A DNA stretch of 64,000 nt from Clostridium cavendishii DSM 21758 (lineage in GTDB: Bacteria > Bacillota > Clostridia > Clostridiales > Clostridiaceae), in the NCBI RefSeq assembly GCF_900141845.1, contig NZ_FQZB01000011.1:186001-250000 (forward strand), given 5' to 3'. Under the pieces are notes generated by a model that did not search any database, was not told where the DNA came from, and was given only the letters and a program-made list of their open reading frames with translations. This document shows positions 10,305 to 18,961 of the stretch, one piece after another (position 1 is the stretch's first letter; every line of letters begins with the position of its first letter). The position numbers and the translations under genes are program-made.

Positions 10305-12179
10305 TTATCCATTAAAATTAGGTAAATTAAACTTTTCACTTAATATACCAAATGTTATTACTGTTATTAATAAATCACTTTCAAAAGGTACATTTAATCT
10401 AAATCCTTGGGAGCAATATTTCTTTTTTAGTTGCTCAACAGTATTAGGGTTAAAATATCCTTGTCTCTTAATAGTAGAATAAGACAAAATATCGTTTACA
10501 TACTCTTTACTATTTTGTAAAATATAAGCACTCCCTGGAGCTGTAAATGCAAATTTTTCTCTATCCAATATCTTTCTAGGTATCCAATTTTTAGAGACTT
10601 TTTTCAGTATGTATTTTTCATTTCCATCTTTAAGTTTAAATCTAGGTGGTATCCTTGCAGCAAGTTCTGCCAAATTTTTATCAAGAAATGGATATCGCGC
10701 CTCTATAGAATTAGCATATGACATTCTATCTCCATGATCTGATATCAAGTGATCTGCCAATCTTAATTTTAAATCAATATATGATCGTTGATTGATTATA
10801 TCCCTATTTACCATTCTTTTTTTATTTACAACAAAATGATTTAAACAATCAAATTTATCAAAAATTTCAAGCATACCATTAGAATATAATTCTTTTTTTA
10901 CACTTGAATTTTTGTAATACTCCTTTTCATAAACAAATCCATCTATTCCCCATAATAACTCTTGAATTTTTCGTTCCTGTATAGCAAATTCATCTCCAAA
11001 ATTTTTCTTAGATCTAATTCTATCAAATTTATAACCTACGTAACCAGCAAAAAGTTCATCTGCTCCTTCACCAGTTAAAATAACCTTAATATTTTCTCTT
11101 CTAGCAGCTTCAGAAAGAGCTTCAGAAGCTGTATTATATGTTTCTCTCAGAGGACATTCACAATGATAAATAACCTTATCTAATCTACTAGATATATCTG
11201 AATATTGAAAAGTTTTACTATGGTGGATTGAGTTAATAAATTGCTGTATACAATGCTGATATTCATATTCTGAAATCTGTTCATCACTGAAATCAATAGA
11301 AAAAGAGTGCCTTATTATGTTTGGTGAAAGCTCCTTTACCTTTGCCGCAATTATGGATGAGTCTAAACCTCCACTCAAATATAATCCGATAGGAACATCT
11401 GAACGCAACCTAAGCTTAACAGATTCATTTATCCTTTCTCCAAGCTCTTTTGTGTAATAAGAAATGCTTTTCTCATAGTCTTCATGTCCAATTTCGGGAA
11501 AATCAATATCCCAGTACTCAAATTCTTTTACATCATATAAATCAGGTTTTACAATTAGATAATGCCCACTTTTCAAACTATTAATATTTTTAAATAGTGT
11601 TCTAGGACTAATTAAACCAGGAAACGTTAACACTTGATCTAATCCAGTTAAATCAACTTCTCTTTTAACACTTGGATGTTCCAATATTGATTTAATTTCT
11701 GATCCGAATATAAAAAAATTATCGGCTATTGTATAAAAAAAAGGAATAACACCAAAATGATCCCTTGCACATAGCATTATATTTTTTACAGAGTCATATA
11801 TTACAAAAGCAAATTGCCCATTTAAATACTCAATACAACTACTACCATGTTCTTCATACAAATGTAAAATCACTTCAACATCAGTATTAGTTTTAAAGAC
11901 ATGTCCACGACTTTTCAATTCTGCTCTAAGTTCTATATAGTTAAATATTTCTCCATTGCAAATTAAAAATATCTTATTATTTTCATTTGATAAAGGTTGC
12001 ATTCCTCCACTTAATCCAATTATACTTAATCTAGTAAAACCTAAAGCAATACTTCCATTACATAAAACCTGTTCTCCATCTGGTCCTCTATGTTCTAGCT
12101 TATTTATCATATTAGTAATAATTCTTCTATTACATCGATTACTCTTTGTCATATCAAAATAGCCACAAATTCCACACAT
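10305..12179 (-). CDS. asnB: Asparagine synthetase-like glutamine amidotransferase
   Basis: A 624-aa AsnB-type enzyme. I take the ATG at 12179, not the in-frame ATG at 12197: GGAGGG lies just ahead of it, and it places the required N-terminal Cys directly after Met (MCGICGYF). The N-terminal class II glutaminase domain (about 1-210) is followed by the synthetase domain with the SGGLDSS ATP-pyrophosphatase loop. The family transfers ammonia from glutamine to an AMP-activated carboxylate. Two roles fit the setting: supplying Asn for the Asn-activating synthetase, or forming an amide on the product, as AsnB-like enzymes do in several antibiotic clusters. The sequence does not decide between them. 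It lies between the Ser ligase and the acyltransferase on the same strand. Confidence 0.9.
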   Translation of the reverse strand: MCGICGYFDMTKSNRCNRRIITNMINKLEHRGPDGEQVLCNGSIALGFTRLSIIGLSGGMQPLSNENNKIFLICNGEIFNYIELRAELKSRGHVFKTNTDVEVILHLYEEHGSSCIEYLNGQFAFVIYDSVKNIMLCARDHFGVIPFFYTIADNFFIFGSEIKSILEHPSVKREVDLTGLDQVLTFPGLISPRTLFKNINSLKSGHYLIVKPDLYDVKEFEYWDIDFPEIGHEDYEKSISYYTKELGERINESVKLRLRSDVPIGLYLSGGLDSSIIAAKVKELSPNIIRHSFSIDFSDEQISEYEYQHCIQQFINSIHHSKTFQYSDISSRLDKVIYHCECPLRETYNTASEALSEAARRENIKVILTGEGADELFAGYVGYKFDRIRSKKNFGDEFAIQERKIQELLWGIDGFVYEKEYYKNSSVKKELYSNGMLEIFDKFDCLNHFVVNKKRMVNRDIINQRSYIDLKLRLADHLISDHGDRMSYANSIEARYPFLDKNLAELAARIPPRFKLKDGNEKYILKKVSKNWIPRKILDREKFAFTAPGSAYILQNSKEYVNDILSYSTIKRQGYFNPNTVEQLKKKYCSQGFRLNVPFESDLLITVITFGILSEKFNLPNFNG

Positions 12180-12305
12180 CTTATTCCCTCCATCCATTTA
12201 AATAAAATAACTCAAATAAAAAATTCTATCTTCAATTCTAAATAGCAGTTTTTAATTTAGTTTAACGTTATGACTATAAATATTTCATTCCTAATGGACT
12301 TAATG

Positions 12306-13883
12306 TTAAATATTCTTTAGCATATTTCGGTCTATTTTTCCAGTTGGTAACACCGGTAACTCTTCCAATAGAGTAATGCGATTTGGAACCATATATTGTG
12401 GTAAACTTCCCCTTAAATGATCTTTTATAAGTTTTATGTCAATTTCTCCACTAGGTACTATGAATGCTATTAGTAAAACATCACTGTTCTTCTCAATATT
12501 AACTACAGCACACTGCTTAATATTTTCTAATTCCATTATGCTAGATTCAATCTCTTCTAGCTCAATTCTAAGTCCTCGTATCTTTACCTGACAATCTTTT
12601 CTTCCATGATACTCAATATTTCCATCCTTCATAAATGCACCTAAATCACCAGTTTTGTACATTCTCTCATTTGGAATTAAAGGATTCTCTATAAATCGTT
12701 CCATTGTTAATTCTTGATTGTTTAAATAACCTCTTGCCACTCCCACTCCTGAAATACAAATTTCTCCTACTTTTCCTATTGGTTGAATTTCACCATTAGA
12801 TAAAATGTATATTTTTGTATTATCTATAGGCTTTCCAATCGGTACTCTTTCCAACTTTCCCTCTGTAGGGCAATTATAACAAGTAACATCAACCGTTGCT
12901 TCTGTTGGTCCATACAGATTAATAATACGTGCACCAGTTTTTGTATATAAAATTTTATTAAATAATTCAACACATATAGGACTCAAAACCTCACCACTAG
13001 TAAACACATATCTCAAACTTGATAGCCTATTAACTTCATCCGTGTCTTCTATATATTTTAAAAATTGGAATAACATAGAAGGTACAAAATGAACGACCGT
13101 AACATGGTTTTTTTCAATAGAATCAATTATTGCCTGTGGAAATCTTTCCATTCCAGGATCAAGTAAACATAATTGTGCCCCTGCAATAGACCACCAAAAT
13201 AGCTCCCAAACAGAAACGTCAAATACAATAGGTGTTTTCTGCAAAATAACATCATCTTTTGATAATGGATACATTTTTTGCATCCAATTTAATCTATTTA
13301 CAACAGAGCGATGTTCAACAACTACGCCTTTTGGTTTCCCTGTTGTACCAGATGTGTATATTACATAAATCGGGTCTCTGGCTTCGCAAACATTAACTAA
13401 ATTTTCAACTGTTGTTTCATTCTCTATCACAACATCTATATTAATTAACTCTACACTATCTGTCTTGATTGCATCATTTTTCTTTACTAATACATAATTA
13501 ATTCCGCTATCATATATAAGATATTCAATTCTTTTTGATGGAAGATCTGTTGAAATCGGCATATAAACTCCACCAGCCTTAATAATTGCATATACTCCAA
13601 CAATCATTTCTAACGATCTATCTGCCACAATCCCAACAATTTCTCCTGTTTTAACACCTTTAGTATCTCTTAAAAATTTGGCTAACAAATTTGCTTTTCT
13701 GTTAATATCACTATATGTGTATCTCTGCCCATGAAAACATACTGCCACCCTATTTGGATACCATAATGACTGTTCTTCTATAAAACGCTGTATAGTTTTA
13801 TTTTCTGGAAAATATGCATCAGTATGTTGAATATTTATACTACTCACATCATCAAAAAATACTTTGCTGTTATTGTATATCAT
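12306..13883 (-). CDS. Stand-alone adenylation enzyme, serine-specific (ZmaJ-like)
   Basis: A 525-aa free adenylation domain with no fused carrier, preceded by AAGGAGT. All core motifs are present: YTSGTTGKPKG P-loop, YGPTEAT, YKTGD, the GRKDCQVKIRG hinge and the catalytic Lys in PTGKIDR near the C-terminus. Pocket residues read D-V-W-H-F-S-L-V-D, identical to the EntF serine code. In zwittermicin ZmaJ, and in the first A domain of ClbH in colibactin, serine is loaded on a free ACP and oxidised to aminomalonyl-ACP. The three genes immediately upstream encode exactly the needed dehydrogenase, carrier and flavin dehydrogenase. Serine activation is well supported. Transfer to the neighbouring ACP is inferred from the order. 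It could in principle also load another carrier in trans. Confidence 0.93.
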   Translation of the reverse strand: MIYNNSKVFFDDVSSINIQHTDAYFPENKTIQRFIEEQSLWYPNRVAVCFHGQRYTYSDINRKANLLAKFLRDTKGVKTGEIVGIVADRSLEMIVGVYAIIKAGGVYMPISTDLPSKRIEYLIYDSGINYVLVKKNDAIKTDSVELINIDVVIENETTVENLVNVCEARDPIYVIYTSGTTGKPKGVVVEHRSVVNRLNWMQKMYPLSKDDVILQKTPIVFDVSVWELFWWSIAGAQLCLLDPGMERFPQAIIDSIEKNHVTVVHFVPSMLFQFLKYIEDTDEVNRLSSLRYVFTSGEVLSPICVELFNKILYTKTGARIINLYGPTEATVDVTCYNCPTEGKLERVPIGKPIDNTKIYILSNGEIQPIGKVGEICISGVGVARGYLNNQELTMERFIENPLIPNERMYKTGDLGAFMKDGNIEYHGRKDCQVKIRGLRIELEEIESSIMELENIKQCAVVNIEKNSDVLLIAFIVPSGEIDIKLIKDHLRGSLPQYMVPNRITLLEELPVLPTGKIDRNMLKNI

Positions 13884-13981
13884 TTTTACTCCTTCTTTAT
13901 TACTTTCATACCAAATCTATACTTAAGTTTAGTAATACTTATCTATTTCATACTAATTTTATTATTATTTATAAATAATAA

Positions 13982-15121
13982 TTATTTTTTATATTTTTTA
14001 GTAAAATAATTAGTTAATATCATTTCATGAATTTGGTTACTTCCCTCAATAATTTCTAAAATTTTAGAATCTCTATAATATCTTGATACAGGAGAAGTTC
14101 CTATACATCCACTAGCTCCTAAAATCTGAACGGCATTAGCGGAATGCTTACAAGCTACTTTTGAGACAAAATATTTTATTATCATTACTTCTTGAATAAG
14201 AGTGGCAATATTATCATTGTTACAAATACTTAAACACAATCTACTAGCAGCTTCATAATCTGTTCCCATCTGTGTTATCATCTCTTCAATAACACTTTGC
14301 TTAATTAAACGTTGTTTAAATGTGACACGATTAGAAGCATACTTGCAGCTTTCTTTCAAACAGCCTTCTAATATGCCAAGAGCAGTGAATGTGACACTGA
14401 CTCTACCATAATTTAAAGCATATGGAGCAACACATTGCAAAGCCATATTCTCTTTTGCAACTAAATTTTCTGACGGAACATAACAGTTTTGAAATTCTAA
14501 AACTGCCAGGTTGCTTGCACGGAATCCTAGCATATCATCAATTTGAGTCACCTTCAATCCTTCCGTATCACGTGGTACCAAACATGCAATAGATTGACCA
14601 TTATCATCTGTTTTTCCAAATACTAAAATAACATCAGCACTAGCTCCAAAGGTAATCCATCGTTTTGTACCATTAATCACATACCCATTATTCTCTCTTC
14701 TGAATGATGTTGTAATACCTTGTACATCACTTCCTGCTTCTGGTTCCGTAAGAGCTAATGCTCCTAAAATTTCACCAGCACACATTTTGTTTAGCCATTT
14801 TTCTTTTTGTTCCTCAGTTCCCCACTTATATATTGTTTGTAGTACCATTGTATGAACATTAAATAAACCAGCAAGAGATGTACTTGCTTCAGCAACTATT
14901 TTCGTAAAAATACCATATGTCATTATATCCCAGTTGTTTCCTCCGTAGATTTCCGGCATACAACAACCTAAGTATTTTTTTTCAGAACACAATGTAATAA
15001 TATCTTTTGGTATACTTTGATTTTTCTCCCATTCATTTGTATATGGTAATATATTTTCTTGAACGAATATACTAAATTCATCGTAATATGCTTGATATTC
15101 AGTATTTAATAAATTATACAT
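13982..15121 (-). CDS. Acyl-CoA dehydrogenase-like oxidase of the aminomalonyl-ACP pathway
   Basis: A 379-aa FAD-dependent acyl-CoA dehydrogenase family protein of normal length. It has ALTEPEAGSD in the flavin-binding region, an intact central beta domain (WITFGASAD) and the C-terminal RDSKILEIIEGSNQI, which matches the usual RDAKI-YEGTNEI stretch. In ClbF and ZmaI, relatives act on a carrier-bound seryl intermediate and complete its oxidation to aminomalonyl-ACP. The start codon overlaps the end of the ACP gene by 8 bp, indicating translational coupling. That and the neighbouring Ser ligase argue for a carrier-bound substrate rather than beta-oxidation. No other fatty-acid oxidation gene is present in the window. 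Confidence 0.9.
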   Translation of the reverse strand: MYNLLNTEYQAYYDEFSIFVQENILPYTNEWEKNQSIPKDIITLCSEKKYLGCCMPEIYGGNNWDIMTYGIFTKIVAEASTSLAGLFNVHTMVLQTIYKWGTEEQKEKWLNKMCAGEILGALALTEPEAGSDVQGITTSFRRENNGYVINGTKRWITFGASADVILVFGKTDDNGQSIACLVPRDTEGLKVTQIDDMLGFRASNLAVLEFQNCYVPSENLVAKENMALQCVAPYALNYGRVSVTFTALGILEGCLKESCKYASNRVTFKQRLIKQSVIEEMITQMGTDYEAASRLCLSICNNDNIATLIQEVMIIKYFVSKVACKHSANAVQILGASGCIGTSPVSRYYRDSKILEIIEGSNQIHEMILTNYFTKKYKK

Positions 15122-15359
15122 TTTGAACCTCTCTTTTTTTATTTATAAAATTAATAATAGCATTTACAGATTTAAAATTCTCCATATCTAAATCTTCTAT
15201 TTTTATCTTAATATCAAAGTTACGTTCTAAAAATGTCATCAAATCAATAGCAAATAATGAGTTCACCAGTCCTTCTTCAAAAATTTCAAGATCGTAATCT
15301 ATACTCTCTACATCTGCATTTTCAGATATATATTTAGCAATAATTTCTTTATTAATCAT
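15114..15359 (-). CDS. Acyl carrier protein for seryl/aminomalonyl unit (ClbE/ZmaH-like)
   Basis: An 81-aa free carrier protein. The phosphopantetheine Ser is residue 34 in EEGLVNSLFAIDL, which closely resembles the GLVNSLFA motif of carriers for ACP-linked extender units (FkbJ, ClbE and ZmaH type) rather than the DSLD motif of fatty-acid ACPs. It has a GGAGGG site. It lies 15 bp downstream of the 3-hydroxyacyl-CoA dehydrogenase gene and overlaps the acyl-CoA dehydrogenase gene. The expected path is seryl-ACP, then the aldehyde, then aminomalonyl-ACP. Its partner assignments come from gene order. Confidence 0.9.
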   Translation of the reverse strand: MINKEIIAKYISENADVESIDYDLEIFEEGLVNSLFAIDLMTFLERNFDIKIKIEDLDMENFKSVNAIINFINKKREVQNV

Positions 15360-15374
15360 TCTTTATCCCTCCTA

Positions 15375-16226
15375 CTACTTGTATTTATAGAAACCTTGTC
15401 CTGTTTTTTTGCCGAGATGTTTTGCATCTACCATCTTCTGCAACAAAGGACAACAGCGGAATTTTGATTCATGATAGCTTTCATATAGCACATTTAATGA
15501 ATTTACAACTGTATCTAATCCTATTAAATCCGCTGTTTCCAATGGCCCCATTTTATGTCCAAAACAATCTCTAAATATTTTATCTACCTGTGCTGGTGCT
15601 GCAACTCCATTGTACACAACAAATGCTGCCTCATTCATAAATAAATGAGAAGTACGATTAGAAACAAAACCAGGTGCATCCTGTACTAATACCATTGCTT
15701 TTCCTAAAGACTTTAAGAAATTATTTGTATCTTCAATCGTTCTCTCTGAAGTATAAAATCCTTGAATAACTTCAGTAGTTTTTTTCAGATAAACAGGATT
15801 CATATAATGTACCCCAATAATTCTATCTGGAGCATCAACAAAACTTCCTATTCTTGTTATAGAACAACAAGAAGTATTTACCTGAATACAAACATTTTTA
15901 TCGCAAACTTCATTTAGTTGTCGGTATATCCCTTCTTTTATTTCTAAATCTTCCGTAGCATTTTCAATTATTAAATCGCACTCTTTCATTTCAGTAATGT
16001 CTGTAGTATAACGTACATTTTTTTCACAATCATTGATATCAAGTTGTTTTAAAGCTGGTAGTAAAAGACTTGAATATCGTATAGTATTCTTCATTTTAGT
16101 CTTTGCCTCTTCCAAAATATCTGTATTTATATCCAGCAATATAACCTTGTATTTATGTAGTAATAAGTCAATACTTATATCTACCCCCATTGTACCGGCT
16201 CCTATTACCCCTATTGTTTTACTCAT
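15375..16226 (-). CDS. 3-hydroxyacyl-CoA dehydrogenase-like enzyme of the aminomalonyl-ACP pathway (ClbD/ZmaG-like)
   Basis: A 283-aa NAD-dependent dehydrogenase preceded by GGAGGAG. It has the N-terminal Rossmann loop GVIGAGTMG, the catalytic His in GVHYMNP, the DAPGFVSNR stretch and the C-terminal GLGKKTGQGFYKY-type ending (here HLGKKTGQGFYKYK). The protein looks like 3-hydroxybutyryl-CoA dehydrogenase. In clusters that make ACP-linked extenders, this family oxidises the hydroxymethyl of seryl- or glyceryl-ACP to the aldehyde. As the first gene of the dehydrogenase-ACP-dehydrogenase-Ser ligase run, that role fits here. A butyrate-pathway Hbd is less likely, since crotonase and thiolase genes are absent. 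Confidence 0.9.
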   Translation of the reverse strand: MSKTIGVIGAGTMGVDISIDLLLHKYKVILLDINTDILEEAKTKMKNTIRYSSLLLPALKQLDINDCEKNVRYTTDITEMKECDLIIENATEDLEIKEGIYRQLNEVCDKNVCIQVNTSCCSITRIGSFVDAPDRIIGVHYMNPVYLKKTTEVIQGFYTSERTIEDTNNFLKSLGKAMVLVQDAPGFVSNRTSHLFMNEAAFVVYNGVAAPAQVDKIFRDCFGHKMGPLETADLIGLDTVVNSLNVLYESYHESKFRCCPLLQKMVDAKHLGKKTGQGFYKYK

Positions 16227-16280
16227 ACAAACTCCTCCATATTTAATGTTTTTTACATATTAATTTATTACGTATAATTC

Positions 16281-16304
16281 TACTCAAAAAACACATTTTG
16301 AGTA
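16281..16304. promoter_or_regulatory. Operator-like palindrome upstream of the aminomalonyl/NRPS operon
   Basis: A perfect 9-bp inverted repeat, TACTCAAAA and TTTTGAGTA with six bases between, lies 55-78 bp before the first gene of the run. On the minus strand the TTGAGT of the second arm and a TAATAT-like element downstream could be promoter boxes. No T-run follows, so a terminator is unlikely. A repressor or activator site is inferred. Confidence 0.4.
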
Positions 16305-16338
16305 ATGAAAAAATCTTGGCTTTTTAAATCTTTGATAT

Positions 16339-16369
16339 AAAAGGATTAAGAAATATGCTTAATCCTTTT
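16339..16369 (-). terminator. Rho-independent terminator after the 88-aa gene
   Basis: A perfect 12-bp stem (AAAAGGATTAAG and its complement, 7-base loop) is followed on the minus strand by a T-rich tail. It would end transcripts coming from the PPTase/ACP/88-aa genes and separates them from the 16226 operon. Confidence 0.65.
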
Positions 16370-16489
16370 AATTTAATTTATGAGAATGTAATTTTTCTAT
16401 TTTTCACAAAAATCTTTCTGTATAAATTCATTTTACAAATATATAGGCTATATAAGTTTTAACTATCCATAATTCAGATCATAATCATC

Positions 16490-16519
16490 TATATTGAAAA
16501 TTCTTAAATTTTCAATATA
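16490..16519. repeat. 13-bp perfect inverted repeat in the 16.2-16.6 kb gap
   Basis: TATATTGAAAATT and its complement flank a 4-base loop. The left arm plus six bases (19 nt in all) recurs exactly at 37155-37173, next to the broken PPTase. It could be a binding site, a mobile-element end or chance in AT-rich DNA. The rest of the 16227-16625 gap shows only the palindrome and terminator listed separately. Confidence 0.4.
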
Positions 16520-16625
16520 AATTTTATGTATACCATATTCTGTTTTATGGTTTCGTTAAACTATATATAACTTCTTTATTTGCCATATATTATTTCTCAT
16601 ACAAGGTTAATGTTAATTACTTTTC

Positions 16626-16892
16626 TTACTTAAATTCAATTCTATAATCAAGATTGGATAATATTTTTTCTGTATTTTCACGATAATGAAAATCTTCATA
16701 TTTACTAAGTTGATTCCAAATTTCAGACAATTTTTTCTCATCTGATGGAGTCAAAAAGAAAACTGCTACTGAACGTCGAGTCAATAAATTTTCATATGGA
16801 ATTTCCCAGTCTCTTACTATATCATTTAACTTCATTTGATCTAAATCTTGTTTTACTTCAATAATATCCAAAACGTTTCCAATCTGTGTCAT
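16626..16892 (-). CDS. Unrecognised 88-aa protein
   Basis: I take the ATG at 16892, preceded by GGAGGT, rather than the in-frame ATG at 16928, giving 88 aa. The protein is charged and soluble-looking with no signal or membrane segment. An N-terminal stretch (IGNVLDIIEVKQDLDQ) is followed by an FFLTPSDEKKL segment, and it ends RIEFK. I do not recognise the family. It is bracketed by the transposase-like remnant upstream and a good terminator downstream, inside the cluster. A small accessory or regulatory role is possible, but nothing in the sequence shows it. Confidence 0.6.
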   Translation of the reverse strand: MTQIGNVLDIIEVKQDLDQMKLNDIVRDWEIPYENLLTRRSVAVFFLTPSDEKKLSEIWNQLSKYEDFHYRENTEKILSNLDYRIEFK

Positions 16893-17100
16893 TATAGCAC
16901 CTCCATAGTATAATAATAATCTATCCACTAAAAGCTATTCTTTTCTTAATAGATTTATAGTAAAAACTTTTAAAAGCCTACATTCTTATTTAACTTTCTT
17001 TACCACAGCTAATTCTAAAATAAAAGGAACAGAAGAGCCTTATTCTTCGAAAAGTCGCATCTTCTTAGAGTTCACATAAATTTATAATTTTCACCTCTTT

Positions 17101-17775
17101 TGCTGTCTTCGTTATAAGGAACTTAATGTTATCGTTATCAATAACATTATCCAATAGCACGAACGTTAACATCAGAAAAACACTATTGACAGATCTGATT
17201 CAAAAAAGCTACTTTAATAGATTTAAAGGTTTCTCTTGACCCATGGAACCTTCCTCTTGATTTAAGAAATATTTTAAAAAATATTATGACCTAATAGATG
17301 ATCCTCTCTACTTACGTGAATAAACTTCAATCTGAACTTCAAATGGTATTTCCTCAGTATTTCTAAATACTTTCAAATATAACTACAAATATGTCAATAA
17401 ATTTAAAAATGCTCCCATAAATGACGTTATAAATTCCATACGCCTTACTGCTCGTTTTTGACTTACTTATGCTAATAATAAGTATAATGCCATTATTCAG
17501 GCTGCAAATGCTACCAAGACTTTTTACTATAATGTAATCTATAACATCAATAGTATTCGTTTACATTTGATTCAAAAATATGCTGAAAAAATTTTTCAAC
17601 TCCCTCTGACATAAATGCACTTGTTAACGCAAATGAACCTATTGATTTTGTGAGGCAGATTCATCTTCTTGAAACATTTAAGGATTCAAAAAGGCATATC
17701 AAAACGTGGTTCCATGATTGTCAGAAAATTAATTCACATCAGAAACCCGCCAAAAGAATTGCATCTCTCAGCTAA
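17101..17775 (+). pseudogene. Decayed transposase-like remnant
   Basis: No intact gene is present, but the plus strand keeps long protein-like stretches broken by stops and frameshifts. One is at ~17350-17610 (contains RLTARF, a stop, then YANNKYNAIIQAANATK). Another is the open segment from ~17640 to a stop at 17775 (FVRQIHLLETFKDSKRH, then WFHDCQKINSHQKPAKR). Base composition is less AT-rich than the flanks, and the orientation opposes every neighbour. The basic, helical character suggests a transposase, but I cannot assign an insertion-sequence family and did not find clean terminal repeats. Confidence 0.45.
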
Positions 17776-17825
17776 GCTTAACAACATTTAAAATTTACTA
17801 CAAGCTCCTCCATAATCCATGATTA

Positions 17826-18071
17826 CTATTTTTGAGTTTTTTCTTGCACGTAATTGCACAGCATGTTAAGAAAAACATACTTATTAAAATCCAATTCTTC
17901 TTCATCAAACTCAAAATCAAATTCCTTTTCAATACCAACAACTATCTTAATAAAAGAAATTGAATTTATAGCTAGTTTAGTTAAATCATTATTATTCTCC
18001 AAATATTCCCTAACATTCTGTATATCACTATTTAGGGCAATGATTTCAATTATTTTTTTTCTTATATCCAT
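17826..18071 (-). CDS. Second free acyl/peptidyl carrier protein
   Basis: An 81-aa carrier protein. The predicted phosphopantetheine Ser is residue 37 in LAINSISFIKIV, followed by the usual acidic helix region (EFDFEFDEEELD). The gene overlaps the end of the PPTase gene by 10 bp, and the AAGGAGAT site lies inside that gene, so the two are translationally coupled. The motif differs from the aminomalonyl carrier. Its cargo is unknown: it could carry a starter acyl group, a further extender or a tailoring intermediate. A PPTase-ACP pair suggests a dedicated partner. Confidence 0.8.
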   Translation of the reverse strand: MDIRKKIIEIIALNSDIQNVREYLENNNDLTKLAINSISFIKIVVGIEKEFDFEFDEEELDFNKYVFLNMLCNYVQEKTQK

Positions 18072-18754
18072 ATTAATATCTCCTTAAATATATTTTCATA
18101 ACTTAAATACTTAATATCATTATCAAAATCATTATCTTCTCCACAAATTGATAATTTATATTCTTTATCAATTTTGAATTGCTTAAAATTTGGCCTAATT
18201 TGATCTTCAGATGTAATAAAAATATCATTTTCATTTACGTTTAAGCTAAAAGAATTAAGCGGTATAGATAACCCTTTCCCTTTATACTTTATATAACTTT
18301 CTTTTAACGTCCAAAGATCATAAAAATAGCTTATTTGTTTTTCTAATTGTTTACTCATCAAATCTTCATATTCAATTTTTGAAAAAAATCGTTTTGCAAT
18401 ATCTAAATCAATAGGCTTTATTTTCTCAATATCTATGCCAACTTCTTTATTACTTATAGCACATACTACCCAATTTTCAGAATGAGATATATTAAAATAA
18501 AAATTAGGTGGATTTTTCAAAAATGATTTTCCAAACTTATTATAAATAAATATTAAATTTTTATTGTTACAATTAGTTTTTTGACATGCCAAATATCTTA
18601 CAAGTATATCGGCAAATAATGTTCTCTTTGAGTCCTCTATAAAACGAAATCTCCTTATTCTTTCACATTTATCTTTAGAAACAAGTAAAAGTAATTTTTC
18701 ATACATTTCTTCATCTATAGATTCATCAATTCTAATTGCATATATCTCTATCAT
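18062..18754 (-). CDS. Sfp-type 4'-phosphopantetheinyl transferase
   Basis: A 230-aa protein of normal Sfp/AcpT length that attaches the phosphopantetheine arm of CoA to carrier domains. Diagnostic motifs are FNISHSENWVVCA, the Mg-binding VGIDIEKIK and FYDLWTLKESYIKYKGKGL. It is the only intact PPTase in the window and would activate the PCP and ACP domains of the cluster. It heads a short transcript with the second carrier protein. A second, broken PPTase lies at 36443-36790. Confidence 0.95.
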   Translation of the reverse strand: MIEIYAIRIDESIDEEMYEKLLLLVSKDKCERIRRFRFIEDSKRTLFADILVRYLACQKTNCNNKNLIFIYNKFGKSFLKNPPNFYFNISHSENWVVCAISNKEVGIDIEKIKPIDLDIAKRFFSKIEYEDLMSKQLEKQISYFYDLWTLKESYIKYKGKGLSIPLNSFSLNVNENDIFITSEDQIRPNFKQFKIDKEYKLSICGEDNDFDNDIKYLSYENIFKEILIWI

Positions 18755-18921
18755 TTAATTACCCCATTTAATATCTTTCATCATTTTTGAATAAACTTCC
18801 TTTCCATACAAAAATCATTTATATTCTCTATACCCCATTAATACATTTTTATAGATTATTTTTTAATACTTCTTCATTTAAGAATCCCAACATCCATCTT
18901 AATTTCCAATATTATTTATAA

Positions 18922-18961
18922 AATTAACTCCTCTTACTTGAATATAAAAGAGGAGTTAATT
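18922..18961 (-). terminator. Terminator downstream of carB
   Basis: A perfect 14-bp inverted repeat (AATTAACTCCTCTT and its complement) has a 12-base loop and T-rich flanks on both sides. On the minus strand it would stop transcripts running out of carB and separate the two blocks of the cluster. The distance from carB is long (about 0.9 kb). Confidence 0.55.
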
